In this document: piece after piece, positions 7,639-14,235 of the stretch | Position numbering within the stretch: position 1 is the stretch's first letter | Layout: every line of letters starts with the position of its first letter | Assembly: GCA_002389295.1 (NCBI GenBank) | Contig: DGOE01000154.1 | Coordinates: forward strand, 1 to 14,235 | Length of the DNA stretch: 14,235 nt | Direction: 5' to 3' | Source: Flavobacteriales bacterium UBA4474 | Lineage (GTDB): Bacteria; Bacteroidota; Bacteroidia; Flavobacteriales_D; Sanyastnellaceae | Notes under the pieces: model-generated | What the model was told of the DNA's origin: nothing | What the model saw: only the letters and a program-made list of their open reading frames with translations | Databases searched by the model: none | Made by a program: the position numbers and the translations under genes

Positions 7639-8367
7639 TTACAATGACGTTTCGAAGCCGTGGACAGGCGATACAATGTGGACCGCTGAATCGTTCCGCT
7701 GTTCAAGCGTGATCCTCAATCCTGTGGGGATCTCAAATGTTTCCGTCACAGGGATGCTGTCCAAGTGACCGTTGTCGCCGAATCCTTCTGGGCACTCCTC
7801 TCGCCCGTATGCGCAATGGGCGCGGCCTTCGGCCAGGTTGATTTCCCAATCCACCTTCTCTTCGCAAAACGACCCCCAATATGAACGGTGTTCGCTCAGA
7901 ATGAGGTCCTCTCCTTGTTGGCGGTAGGCATCGTCCATGGACCAACGCCAGTTGCTGCCCCCGAAATGCGAGATGTGGAGCATTTGATCTTGGATGCCGA
8001 GGCCGGCAAAAGGGTCTCCGAGGACACCGCCTTCTTCGCTGCCCAAAATGGGGGACGGCGACGATTGCCACATCACCCATTGTCCTTGCTGCAACCGAAA
8101 TACGACCACCAGCCGCTCCCTCTGGCCGTCGATCACGTTCTCCGTTTGCACGGCAGCGGCGTATTCCGGAGCACCGTCTCCCGTCAAATCGCCCATGTCC
8201 ATGGCTAAAACCTCAATGGATGCTGTGCCCAATTGTACGGCCATGTCCTCCACAAAGGGGCCCGCGGCTTGGCCAAAACCGGCCTTTGCGGCCAGCATAA
8301 GGACCAGCCACATCGCACTGCGGCAAAGTGGGCGGAGGGCAACGTGTGTTGGGCAGTGGGGCGTCAC
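7639..8367 (-). CDS. Secreted protein with one FG-GAP/VCBS-type calcium motif, function unknown
   Basis: The 242-residue product has a hydrophobic stretch at 19-31 ending FGQ, with R12 and R16 before it, which fits a signal peptide. GDLTGDGAPEYA (59-70) is the D-x-x-G-D-G-x-x-E calcium loop of FG-GAP/VCBS-like repeats. GGVLGDPF (113-120) followed by SHFGGSNWRW (133-142) recalls a conserved pair of motifs I know from uncharacterised DGD-motif secreted proteins. Cysteines at 168, 185 and 192 could form a disulfide. The start is uncertain: GTG 8367 gives the basic n-region, while ATG 8313 would leave a signal peptide with no early positive charge. A possible -7 element ends only 5 bases before GTG 8367, which argues mildly for the later start. 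No enzymatic role can be assigned. Confidence 0.78.
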   Translation of the reverse strand: MTPHCPTHVALRPLCRSAMWLVLMLAAKAGFGQAAGPFVEDMAVQLGTASIEVLAMDMGDLTGDGAPEYAAAVQTENVIDGQRERLVVVFRLQQGQWVMWQSSPSPILGSEEGGVLGDPFAGLGIQDQMLHISHFGGSNWRWSMDDAYRQQGEDLILSEHRSYWGSFCEEKVDWEINLAEGRAHCAYGREECPEGFGDNGHLDSIPVTETFEIPTGLRITLEQRNDSAVHIVSPVHGFETSL

Positions 8368-8373
8368 GACAAC

Positions 8374-8380
8374 AAGATAG
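8374..8380 (-). promoter_or_regulatory. Weak possible -7 element upstream of the FG-GAP-like gene
   Basis: On the minus strand this reads TATCTTG, preceded by TTTGTTTTTG about 8-14 bases upstream. It resembles TAnnTTTG with one T missing. The spacing to the TTTG box is short. It lies only 5 bases before the GTG start, so if real it would favour translation from ATG 8313. Confidence 0.22.
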
Positions 8381-8419
8381 GGGTCGACAAAAACAAACCG
8401 ACACGTACCGCCCGCACAT

Positions 8420-8427
8420 TACCTTGA
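8420..8427 (+). promoter_or_regulatory. Weak possible -7 element upstream of the tricorn-type protease gene
   Basis: TACCTTGA lies 70 bases before ATG 8498 in the 130-base divergent gap and shares the TAnnTTG core seen before other genes here. No -33 TTTG is visible. Support is position and partial similarity only. Confidence 0.2.
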
Positions 8428-8497
8428 CCGATGTGACCGCACCTACAGGGTGATGGCACACATTTTCAGCCTGTCAAGACGTGCATTCCACACCCCC

Positions 8498-11400
8498 ATG
8501 AAAATCGCCTTCTCCGCTCTTTTTTCTCTTCTTTCCGCCCTGCTTTTTGCGCAGGATACGGGGACCCTGTTGCTGCAGCAGCCCGACATGAACGACACCC
8601 ACATCGCCTTTATTTATGGCGCCGATGTGTGGATTGTGGAGATTGGCCAGGATCAAGCACAGCGCATCACCAGCACAGCCGCGGTGGAAAGCGACCCTCA
8701 CCTGTCTATCGATGGCCAGTCCATTGCCTTCACTTCAGACAGAAGCGGAACGCCCAGCGTGTATGTCGTCGGCATCGAAGGGGGCACACCCGAGCGGCTG
8801 ACCTTTCATCCTGCCGGCGCCATGGCCAGGGGCTGGTCGCCTGATGGCACGCGCGTTTACTATGCTTCGTCGCGCGAGACCGCACCCGTGGGGCACCACA
8901 GAATATGGTCCGTAGACAAGGACGGGGGGCCGGAGACCTTGACCTCTGAGCAGTGGGCGACCAATGCCCAATACTCTCCGGATGGCGGGTCCCTGGTGAT
9001 CGACCGCGTCAGGCGGTGGGACAAGGAGTGGCGGGTCTACCGAGGGGGGCAGAACACCCCGTTGAGCATCCTGAATCTGGAGGACAACAGCGAAGTCCTC
9101 TTGCCCAACCAACACACCACCGACATCCATCCGCTGTGGATGGGAGACCACATCTACTTTTTGTCTGACCGCGATTCCACCATGAACGTGTGGCGCTACC
9201 ACATTCCGACCCAGGAAGTCGCACAGATCACCCGCTTCCGAGGCGCAGACATCAAGCACCTGGCTTCGAACAGCACACATCTGTTGTTCGAACGCAACGG
9301 CGCCTTTCACCGGCTGGACCTGGCCACAAATGAGTCCAGCCCTCTGTCCATTCGTGTTTCGGGGGACTTCCCTTGGGCAGAGAAGAAGTGGGAAAATGTG
9401 AGCAAGAGCGTTCGGGACGTTTCGCTCTCACCGACGGGCAAGCGGGCCGTCATGGAATCGCGGGGGGAGATTTTCACCGTGCCCCTTCAATATGGCAATG
9501 CGCGCAACATCACCAACACCGCTGGTGCAGCGGACAGGAGGCCCGTCTGGTCTCCCAAAGGAGACCGCATCGCCTGGTTTACAGATGAAGGTGGGGACGG
9601 GTATGTGCTGCGGGTCACCTCGCAAGATGGATTTTCAGAGGCCAAGGATTACGCCCTTGGGGAATCAACATTGGGTTGGGAGCCCGCCTGGTCTCCCGAT
9701 GGCAAATTCCTGGCTTTCAATGACGACGACGTGAGGGTCAGGGTCCTCAATTTGGCCACGGAAGAAATCCAGACCATCGACGTGGGCGGAGTCAACCTCG
9801 AGCGCGGCGACATGGACTTGCGCTGGTCCCCGGACGCCAAGTGGTTGGCATACTCCAAGACCGCACCGAACAATTTCAAACGGATTTACCTCTGGTCCAT
9901 GGAATCAAAAAGCGTACAGGCTGTGACCAATGAATTGGCGCACAGCGAGTCGCCCGCCTGGGACCGGGATGGAAAGCACCTTTATTTCATTTCCAGCACG
10001 GACCTGGCCCTTGGGTCTGGATGGGCCAACACAAGCTCGATGATGGCCGACCCCGAATACAGCTGCTTTGTCATCAACCTGCGCAAGGAGGACCCTTCTC
10101 CTTTCGACCTGAGGAGTGACGAGGAAGAGGAGGAGAGCGCCGAGGAGGAGGACGAAAAGGACAGCAAGAAGGACAAGAAGGACAAGAAGGACAGCGAAGC
10201 GGACGGTGAGGCGGACGGCGAGGCTGCCGTGACGGTTGATTTCGATGGCATTGAATCCCGGACCATCGCCATTCCCATGCCCGCCCGCCGATATGGCTTT
10301 CTGGTGGCCGGACCTGAAGGCACCTTCTTTGTCGGTGAATACATCGAAAACTCAAGGGGAGCAACGGTCCACAAGTTCTCTCTGGAGGAGCGGGAGGCTT
10401 CGACATTCGTTGAAAATGCCAGCCGGTTTTCGGTCTCGGCCAATGGCAAAAAAGCCATCGCACGGGTCGGGTCATCATGGAAAACATTGGACACCGCTCC
10501 CGACAAAGGCAAAGGGGAGGCGTTGGATGTCGCGCTGAACATGGAATTGGACCGCACCGCCGAGTGGACGCAAATATTCGACGAGGCCTGGCGGTACCAG
10601 CGGGACTACTTCTATGACCCCGACATGCACGGCAGGGATTGGGACCGCGTGTATGCGCGCTACGCCCCCTTGGTTCCTTTCGTGAAGCACCGTTCCTCTT
10701 TGAATGACATCTTGGATCAAATGAATGGCGAGTTGTCCGTGGGCCACAGCTTTGTGAGCGGTGGCGACTATCCCGACACGGACGACTATCCGACCGGCCT
10801 GCTCGGCGCGAATTTCTCGGTGGACGAAGGCCGCTGGAAAATCGACCGCATTTTCACCCGGGAGACCTGGAACCCGGAGCTTTCGAGCCCGCTCAGCCGG
10901 CCCGGCATCAACATCGAAGCCGGCCAGTACATCGTCGGCGTCAACGGCAAGGAATTGACGGCCGATGACAACCTCTTCAAAGCGCTTCAGGGCACCGCAG
11001 GGGTGCAAACCACATTGCACATCAACGCTTCCCCCGCTTTCAAGGGTTCATGGACGGAGATCGTCGAGCCGATACGAAGCGAAAACGGGCTGCGGAGAAG
11101 GGCGTGGGTTGAAGACAACCGCAGAAGGGTCGACGCATTGTCAGACGGCAAGCTCGCCTATGTGTGGGTGCCCAATACTTCGGGGGCGGGATTCACCTCC
11201 TTCAACCGCTATTTGTTTGCCCAACAAGACAAACTGGGTGCTGTCATCGATGAGCGTTTCAACGGTGGCGGCCTGCTGGACGACTACATGGTCGACCTGT
11301 TGACCCGTGAGCTTCGGGCGGCGGTCACCAACGAAGTGCCCAACGGAAAAGCCTTCAAACTCCCCGCGGGCATCCATGGCCCGAAAGTCCTCCTCGTCAA

Positions 11401-11770
11401 TGAACTGGCGGGTTCCGGTGGCGACTATTTCCCGTGGGTGTTCCGGCATCAAAACGCAGGAAAGCTCATTGGGCAGACCACGTGGGGCGGCCTGGTCAAA
11501 TCCTCGGTCCATTATTTGTTTGTGGATGGCGGAAGGATGACCGCTCCCGACAACGCCGTGTTTGACCCCATCGAAAAAGAATGGATCGGCGAAAACATAG
11601 GAATCGCTCCAGACATCGAGGTCAGACAAGACGCGAAATCCCTCGCCGCCGGCATAGACCCACAGCTCGAAAAGGCGGTCGAAGTGCTGTTGAATCAAAT
11701 CGGGGATTCCCAAGGGGATGACATGACCCCCCCTGCGTACTCCAAACCCGGCAAACTCGATCGGCCCTGA
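8498..11770 (+). CDS. Secreted tricorn-type serine protease, S41 family
   Basis: The 1090-residue product has a signal peptide (1-18, LLFAQ). TolB/PD40-like beta-propeller repeats run through about 25-530, seen as repeated W/F-SPDG and AF-SDR patterns (GWSPDG at 112, AWSPDG at 397, RWSPDA at 442). After a charged linker (541-576) come a short C-terminal propeller part, the C1 domain (about 685-765), a PDZ-like segment (about 770-860) and the S41 catalytic domain (885-1060). Catalytic residues match tricorn: H750 in SVGHS, nucleophile S973 in NELAGSGGDYFPW, E1032 in WIGENIGIAPDIEV. Tricorn degrades oligopeptides. Archaeal forms are cytosolic; this one carries a signal peptide and no T9SS tail, so it probably works in the periplasm. 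ATG 8498 was preferred to GTG 8450 and ATG 8453 because it starts directly at the basic and hydrophobic signal sequence. The esterase gene follows after 39 bases. Family and active site are clear. Confidence 0.93.
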   Translation: MKIAFSALFSLLSALLFAQDTGTLLLQQPDMNDTHIAFIYGADVWIVEIGQDQAQRITSTAAVESDPHLSIDGQSIAFTSDRSGTPSVYVVGIEGGTPERLTFHPAGAMARGWSPDGTRVYYASSRETAPVGHHRIWSVDKDGGPETLTSEQWATNAQYSPDGGSLVIDRVRRWDKEWRVYRGGQNTPLSILNLEDNSEVLLPNQHTTDIHPLWMGDHIYFLSDRDSTMNVWRYHIPTQEVAQITRFRGADIKHLASNSTHLLFERNGAFHRLDLATNESSPLSIRVSGDFPWAEKKWENVSKSVRDVSLSPTGKRAVMESRGEIFTVPLQYGNARNITNTAGAADRRPVWSPKGDRIAWFTDEGGDGYVLRVTSQDGFSEAKDYALGESTLGWEPAWSPDGKFLAFNDDDVRVRVLNLATEEIQTIDVGGVNLERGDMDLRWSPDAKWLAYSKTAPNNFKRIYLWSMESKSVQAVTNELAHSESPAWDRDGKHLYFISSTDLALGSGWANTSSMMADPEYSCFVINLRKEDPSPFDLRSDEEEEESAEEEDEKDSKKDKKDKKDSEADGEADGEAAVTVDFDGIESRTIAIPMPARRYGFLVAGPEGTFFVGEYIENSRGATVHKFSLEEREASTFVENASRFSVSANGKKAIARVGSSWKTLDTAPDKGKGEALDVALNMELDRTAEWTQIFDEAWRYQRDYFYDPDMHGRDWDRVYARYAPLVPFVKHRSSLNDILDQMNGELSVGHSFVSGGDYPDTDDYPTGLLGANFSVDEGRWKIDRIFTRETWNPELSSPLSRPGINIEAGQYIVGVNGKELTADDNLFKALQGTAGVQTTLHINASPAFKGSWTEIVEPIRSENGLRRRAWVEDNRRRVDALSDGKLAYVWVPNTSGAGFTSFNRYLFAQQDKLGAVIDERFNGGGLLDDYMVDLLTRELRAAVTNEVPNGKAFKLPAGIHGPKVLLVNELAGSGGDYFPWVFRHQNAGKLIGQTTWGGLVKSSVHYLFVDGGRMTAPDNAVFDPIEKEWIGENIGIAPDIEVRQDAKSLAAGIDPQLEKAVEVLLNQIGDSQGDDMTPPAYSKPGKLDRP
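10118..10225 (+). repeat. In-frame low-complexity tract coding a charged linker in the protease
   Basis: The DNA is a purine-rich run of GAG/GAC/AAG codons containing tandem copies of AAGGACAAG and a GCGGACGG(T/C)GAG pair. It encodes residues 541-576: first an acidic stretch (EEEEESAEEEDE), then K/D repeats (KKDKKDKKD), then EADGEADGE. It links the two propeller parts. The tandem units make length variation between strains plausible. Confidence 0.85.
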
Positions 11771-11776
11771 ACCGGT

Positions 11777-11786
11777 CCTGGCCAGG
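11777..11786. repeat. Ten-base perfect palindrome between protease and esterase genes
   Basis: CCTGGCCAGG is a perfect palindrome 6 bases past the protease stop. With no T tract it is a poor terminator. TATCTTGA at 11790-11797, 12 bases before the esterase ATG, partly resembles a -7 element. The palindrome could be a regulatory site or chance. Confidence 0.25.
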
Positions 11787-11809
11787 TCCTATCTTGAGTG
11801 CAGCTTGAC

Positions 11810-14235
11810 ATGTTTTTGAAACCATCTCCATCCGCTCTGTTTTGCTCGGCTCTTTTGAGCCTCAGCGCGATGGTGGTCAATGCCCAGACCTCTTCGGCAA
11901 CCCGGAGCGGATTCTCCTGGATTACTTCCGAGAACGTGTCGGACATGAACATGGGGGCGGGGTACACGGCGTACGCCGCGGCTTGGCCCATTTTTGATCA
12001 GTATCCCGGCCCGGGACAATTCCAGATGGGACTGGCCAGCTGCTGGATGTCGACGCAGCAAACCGGCAACGAACCCGATCAGTTCTACACCACCATAGAA
12101 GGCGGGCTTGGCTGGTGGCAAGACACCCGTTTCGGCACCCGCATTCCCAAATTCCTCATGGGGGGCGTCTCGCACAACTTCTTTGCTTGGGCCAATGGCC
12201 CTGGAGCCGGACGCAGCGATATGCTGGGCAATGGGCAGCGAGACTGGAGCACCCCCGGAGGTAAATACGGAGCGGCCCAATTGTCCAACCGCATGATGTG
12301 GGCCCCAGACGGCCTCAACATGGCGCAAGGGTTGAATGGTGAACTTCTCGGGTACGGATACACCCCCTTGCCCCTGATGGACGTCCTCGAAGAGACCAAC
12401 GGACAAAGCGTACAGACCGGAAACCAGTGTTGGACGCTGTTCTTGAATGCCACCAATTTCAAAGGACCGGCGACCTTCTTCATGCCGACGTTTTGGACGG
12501 AGCCCGTGCTGGAGGATGCCACATTGGAAGGGCTGTTTCTGGACACCCGCCCAGCCAATCCCAACGTCGGATTCGGGTGGGAACACGCCCTCTCACCTGC
12601 CCTTATCGCAGAAGATGGAGCAGGCACCCCCTACGCCAAGATTGAACGGATGCAGATGCCGGTCAGTGGTGAAAGCCACTCCCTCGCGCTCAACCGCGTC
12701 ACGGTATACCCCCAGGATACCCTGTGGAACGCCATGGAAGCCTGGTTTGATGGCGGAGCGCCGGTGGCGACCACGGTGATGCAAACAGGATCGTACGGCC
12801 GCTCATTCGCAAACAACGGCGGCTCCATCGTCGGAGAGATCGGCGGCGGTGGAATCGAACACGACATCAACCTAGACTACCTGGACAACGTGCAGATGAC
12901 CAGCGATGCCATGGGGTTCCAACACGACCTGGGCACCACCACGCAGCAGGGCGATTTCTTCGTGTTGCCAGAGTACTTCAGGCTCGGCCCCAATGACCAA
13001 TGGGACCCCATTGAAGCCAGTGAAGTCCCCGCGTCCACCGGGCTCATCGACACTGAAGTCCCTTCTAGCCCGCGGCCTGAAATCACCTACCTCACCCCGC
13101 TTGATCCGGAGTGTGAATTCCAAGACCCCAATGGTCCTTGGAACAGTCCGGGGCCCGTGGCCGGGCCCTTCCAATCCGAGCTCGGCGATGGCTCGACGGT
13201 CACTTACCACTGGTACCGGTTTGTCGACCAACCGGCCATCGTACACGCCAACCTCCCTGAGGCGATCCGGGAGGAGATGCAAGCCCGGGCAGAATTGATG
13301 CACTCCGCTTGGAGCGCGGCCGACGAATACATGGCACCCCCATCGGTGGGCAACCTCGCCACCCTCGACCCCGGCACCCTTGTGGAACCGCCCGCAGGCT
13401 TGGAGATTGGATATGTGCCCATCGTCACGCGACAGGAATCCACACCGGAGAAAGTGCGCGTTTTCATTCTCGCCGGACAGTCCAATATGCAGGGATATGG
13501 CAAGATTGCCGAAGGCTCGAACGGCGGCAACCTCGCCCCCAACACCCTCGTCGACGTCATCGAAAACGACACGGAGGGCGACTGGTCCATGCTCGGGACC
13601 AACGGCGACTGGACGACCTTGGAAGACGCCTACCTCTACTTCCCCAACGGCGCAGGTGACACCATCCGAGACCACATCTCGGTCGGTCAAGGAGCCTACC
13701 CCGACCTCATCGGACCCGAGTTGATGTTTGCCCATCAGTTGGACGCCCACTATGAGGACCCCGTCCTGATCATCAAGACCGCGTGGGGCGGCTTGAGCCT
13801 CGCCGAAGATTTTCGCCCCCCCTCTGCCGGCGGCACGACGGGTCCCTATTACACGGCGATGATCGAAACGGTGGAACAGGTGACGCAGAACCTCTCCACT
13901 GAATTTCCCGACATCGGCACCACCGACTATGAAATTACCGGTCTGGCTTGGTTCCAGGGATGGAATGACGGTGCTTCCGGTGCTTTTTTGAATGCTTACG
14001 AAAGCAACTTGAACCACCTCATCCAAGATGTCCGCGCCGACTTGGCCCTCCCCGACCTGCCCGTGGTCATCTCGAGCTCGGGACACGGCGGTTACGGCGC
14101 CAACACAGGCTGGATTCAAGACCTGCAGGAAATTGTGTCGGTGGCACAGGAGAATGTCGGGTGCAACGACGACCTGTACGGAGGCACCCTTGGATTTGTC
14201 AATACCAAGCCCTTTTGGATGGAGACGGATGAATC
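11810..14235 (+). CDS. Secreted SASA/CE6-type carbohydrate esterase with large unknown N-terminal region (3' partial)
   Basis: The frame stays open from ATG 11810 to the window end, 808 codons, with no stop. A signal peptide (1-25, VVNAQ) precedes about 510 residues I cannot assign to a family; they are rich in Gly, Trp and aromatics. From about 545 the sequence matches the sialate O-acetylesterase/acetylxylan esterase (SASA, SGNH-like) fold: FILAGQSNMQGYG with nucleophile S558, GPELMFAHQL at 635-644, IIKTAWGGLSLAEDFRPP with WGG at 659-661, and WFQGWND at 714-720. That last block usually reads W-x-Q-G-E; the W-N-D form is one I associate with environmental SASA proteins. The catalytic Asp/His block expected near the C terminus, and any T9SS tail, lie beyond the window. 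The expected reaction is removal of O-acetyl or similar groups from a glycan; the substrate is unknown. The gene follows the protease by 39 bases and may be co-transcribed. Confidence 0.87.
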   Translation, partial: MFLKPSPSALFCSALLSLSAMVVNAQTSSATRSGFSWITSENVSDMNMGAGYTAYAAAWPIFDQYPGPGQFQMGLASCWMSTQQTGNEPDQFYTTIEGGLGWWQDTRFGTRIPKFLMGGVSHNFFAWANGPGAGRSDMLGNGQRDWSTPGGKYGAAQLSNRMMWAPDGLNMAQGLNGELLGYGYTPLPLMDVLEETNGQSVQTGNQCWTLFLNATNFKGPATFFMPTFWTEPVLEDATLEGLFLDTRPANPNVGFGWEHALSPALIAEDGAGTPYAKIERMQMPVSGESHSLALNRVTVYPQDTLWNAMEAWFDGGAPVATTVMQTGSYGRSFANNGGSIVGEIGGGGIEHDINLDYLDNVQMTSDAMGFQHDLGTTTQQGDFFVLPEYFRLGPNDQWDPIEASEVPASTGLIDTEVPSSPRPEITYLTPLDPECEFQDPNGPWNSPGPVAGPFQSELGDGSTVTYHWYRFVDQPAIVHANLPEAIREEMQARAELMHSAWSAADEYMAPPSVGNLATLDPGTLVEPPAGLEIGYVPIVTRQESTPEKVRVFILAGQSNMQGYGKIAEGSNGGNLAPNTLVDVIENDTEGDWSMLGTNGDWTTLEDAYLYFPNGAGDTIRDHISVGQGAYPDLIGPELMFAHQLDAHYEDPVLIIKTAWGGLSLAEDFRPPSAGGTTGPYYTAMIETVEQVTQNLSTEFPDIGTTDYEITGLAWFQGWNDGASGAFLNAYESNLNHLIQDVRADLALPDLPVVISSSGHGGYGANTGWIQDLQEIVSVAQENVGCNDDLYGGTLGFVNTKPFWMETDE

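Noticed and set aside
8450..8497. Earlier starts (GTG 8450, ATG 8453) for the protease
   Set aside because: They give a longer n-region than needed. ATG 8498 begins a textbook signal peptide. The longer form cannot be excluded.
11789..12586. A 265-codon minus-strand open frame over the esterase start
   Set aside because: It covers the intergenic gap and the signal peptide of the esterase, with no motif of its own.
12872..14119. A 415-codon open frame on the minus strand opposite the esterase gene
   Set aside because: It has the same codon-aligned antisense relation and no recognisable motif, while the plus strand encodes clear SASA blocks.
1..14235. Search for CRISPR arrays, tRNA/rRNA genes, insertion sequences, phage or defence genes
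   Set aside because: No regularly spaced repeats, cloverleaf sequence, transposase motif or terminal inverted repeats were seen. All strong coding signals are explained by the listed genes.

Overview
The window looks like chromosome of a marine-type Bacteroidota bacterium, GC-rich for that phylum. The sequence shows three C-terminal sorting domains of the type IX secretion system (T9SS) and SprB-type repeats. Shine-Dalgarno sites are absent before the starts. TAnnTTTG-like promoter elements lie upstream of several genes. In every signal peptide with a readable cleavage site, the residue after the cut is glutamine. I cannot name the genus. I see no tRNA, rRNA, CRISPR array, insertion sequence or phage gene.

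Layout from left to right: (1) the last 35 codons of a T9SS-sorted protein (+); (2) a secreted type I phosphodiesterase/alkaline-phosphatase-superfamily enzyme (+) with a LamG-like domain apparently inserted into its catalytic domain, and a T9SS tail; (3) converging on it, a 1316-residue T9SS-exported protein (-) with a glucan-water-dikinase-like phosphohistidine segment followed by a PPDK/PEP-synthase-type ATP-grasp domain, then CARDB-like, cysteine-rich and SprB modules; (4) a small secreted histidine phosphatase (-) just upstream of it; (5) a divergent outer-membrane beta-barrel-like protein (+); (6) a convergent secreted FG-GAP/VCBS-like protein of unknown function (-); (7) a divergent secreted tricorn-type S41 protease (+); (8) 39 bases further on, a secreted SASA/CE6-type carbohydrate esterase with a large unknown N-terminal half (+), cut by the window end.

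All seven genes whose start lies in the window encode exported proteins. Four act, by family, on phosphoryl or acyl esters (phosphodiesterase, dikinase-like, histidine phosphatase, SASA esterase) and one on peptides. A set of cell-surface functions for processing phosphorylated or acylated polymers is a reasonable inference, but strand switches show that it is not one operon. The most unusual item is the exported dikinase-like protein: it keeps the motifs for ATP binding and phosphohistidine transfer, yet its signal peptide and T9SS tail place it outside the cell, where ATP is scarce. No gap between genes exceeds 300 bases. The longest is the 215-base divergent gap at 6720-6934.
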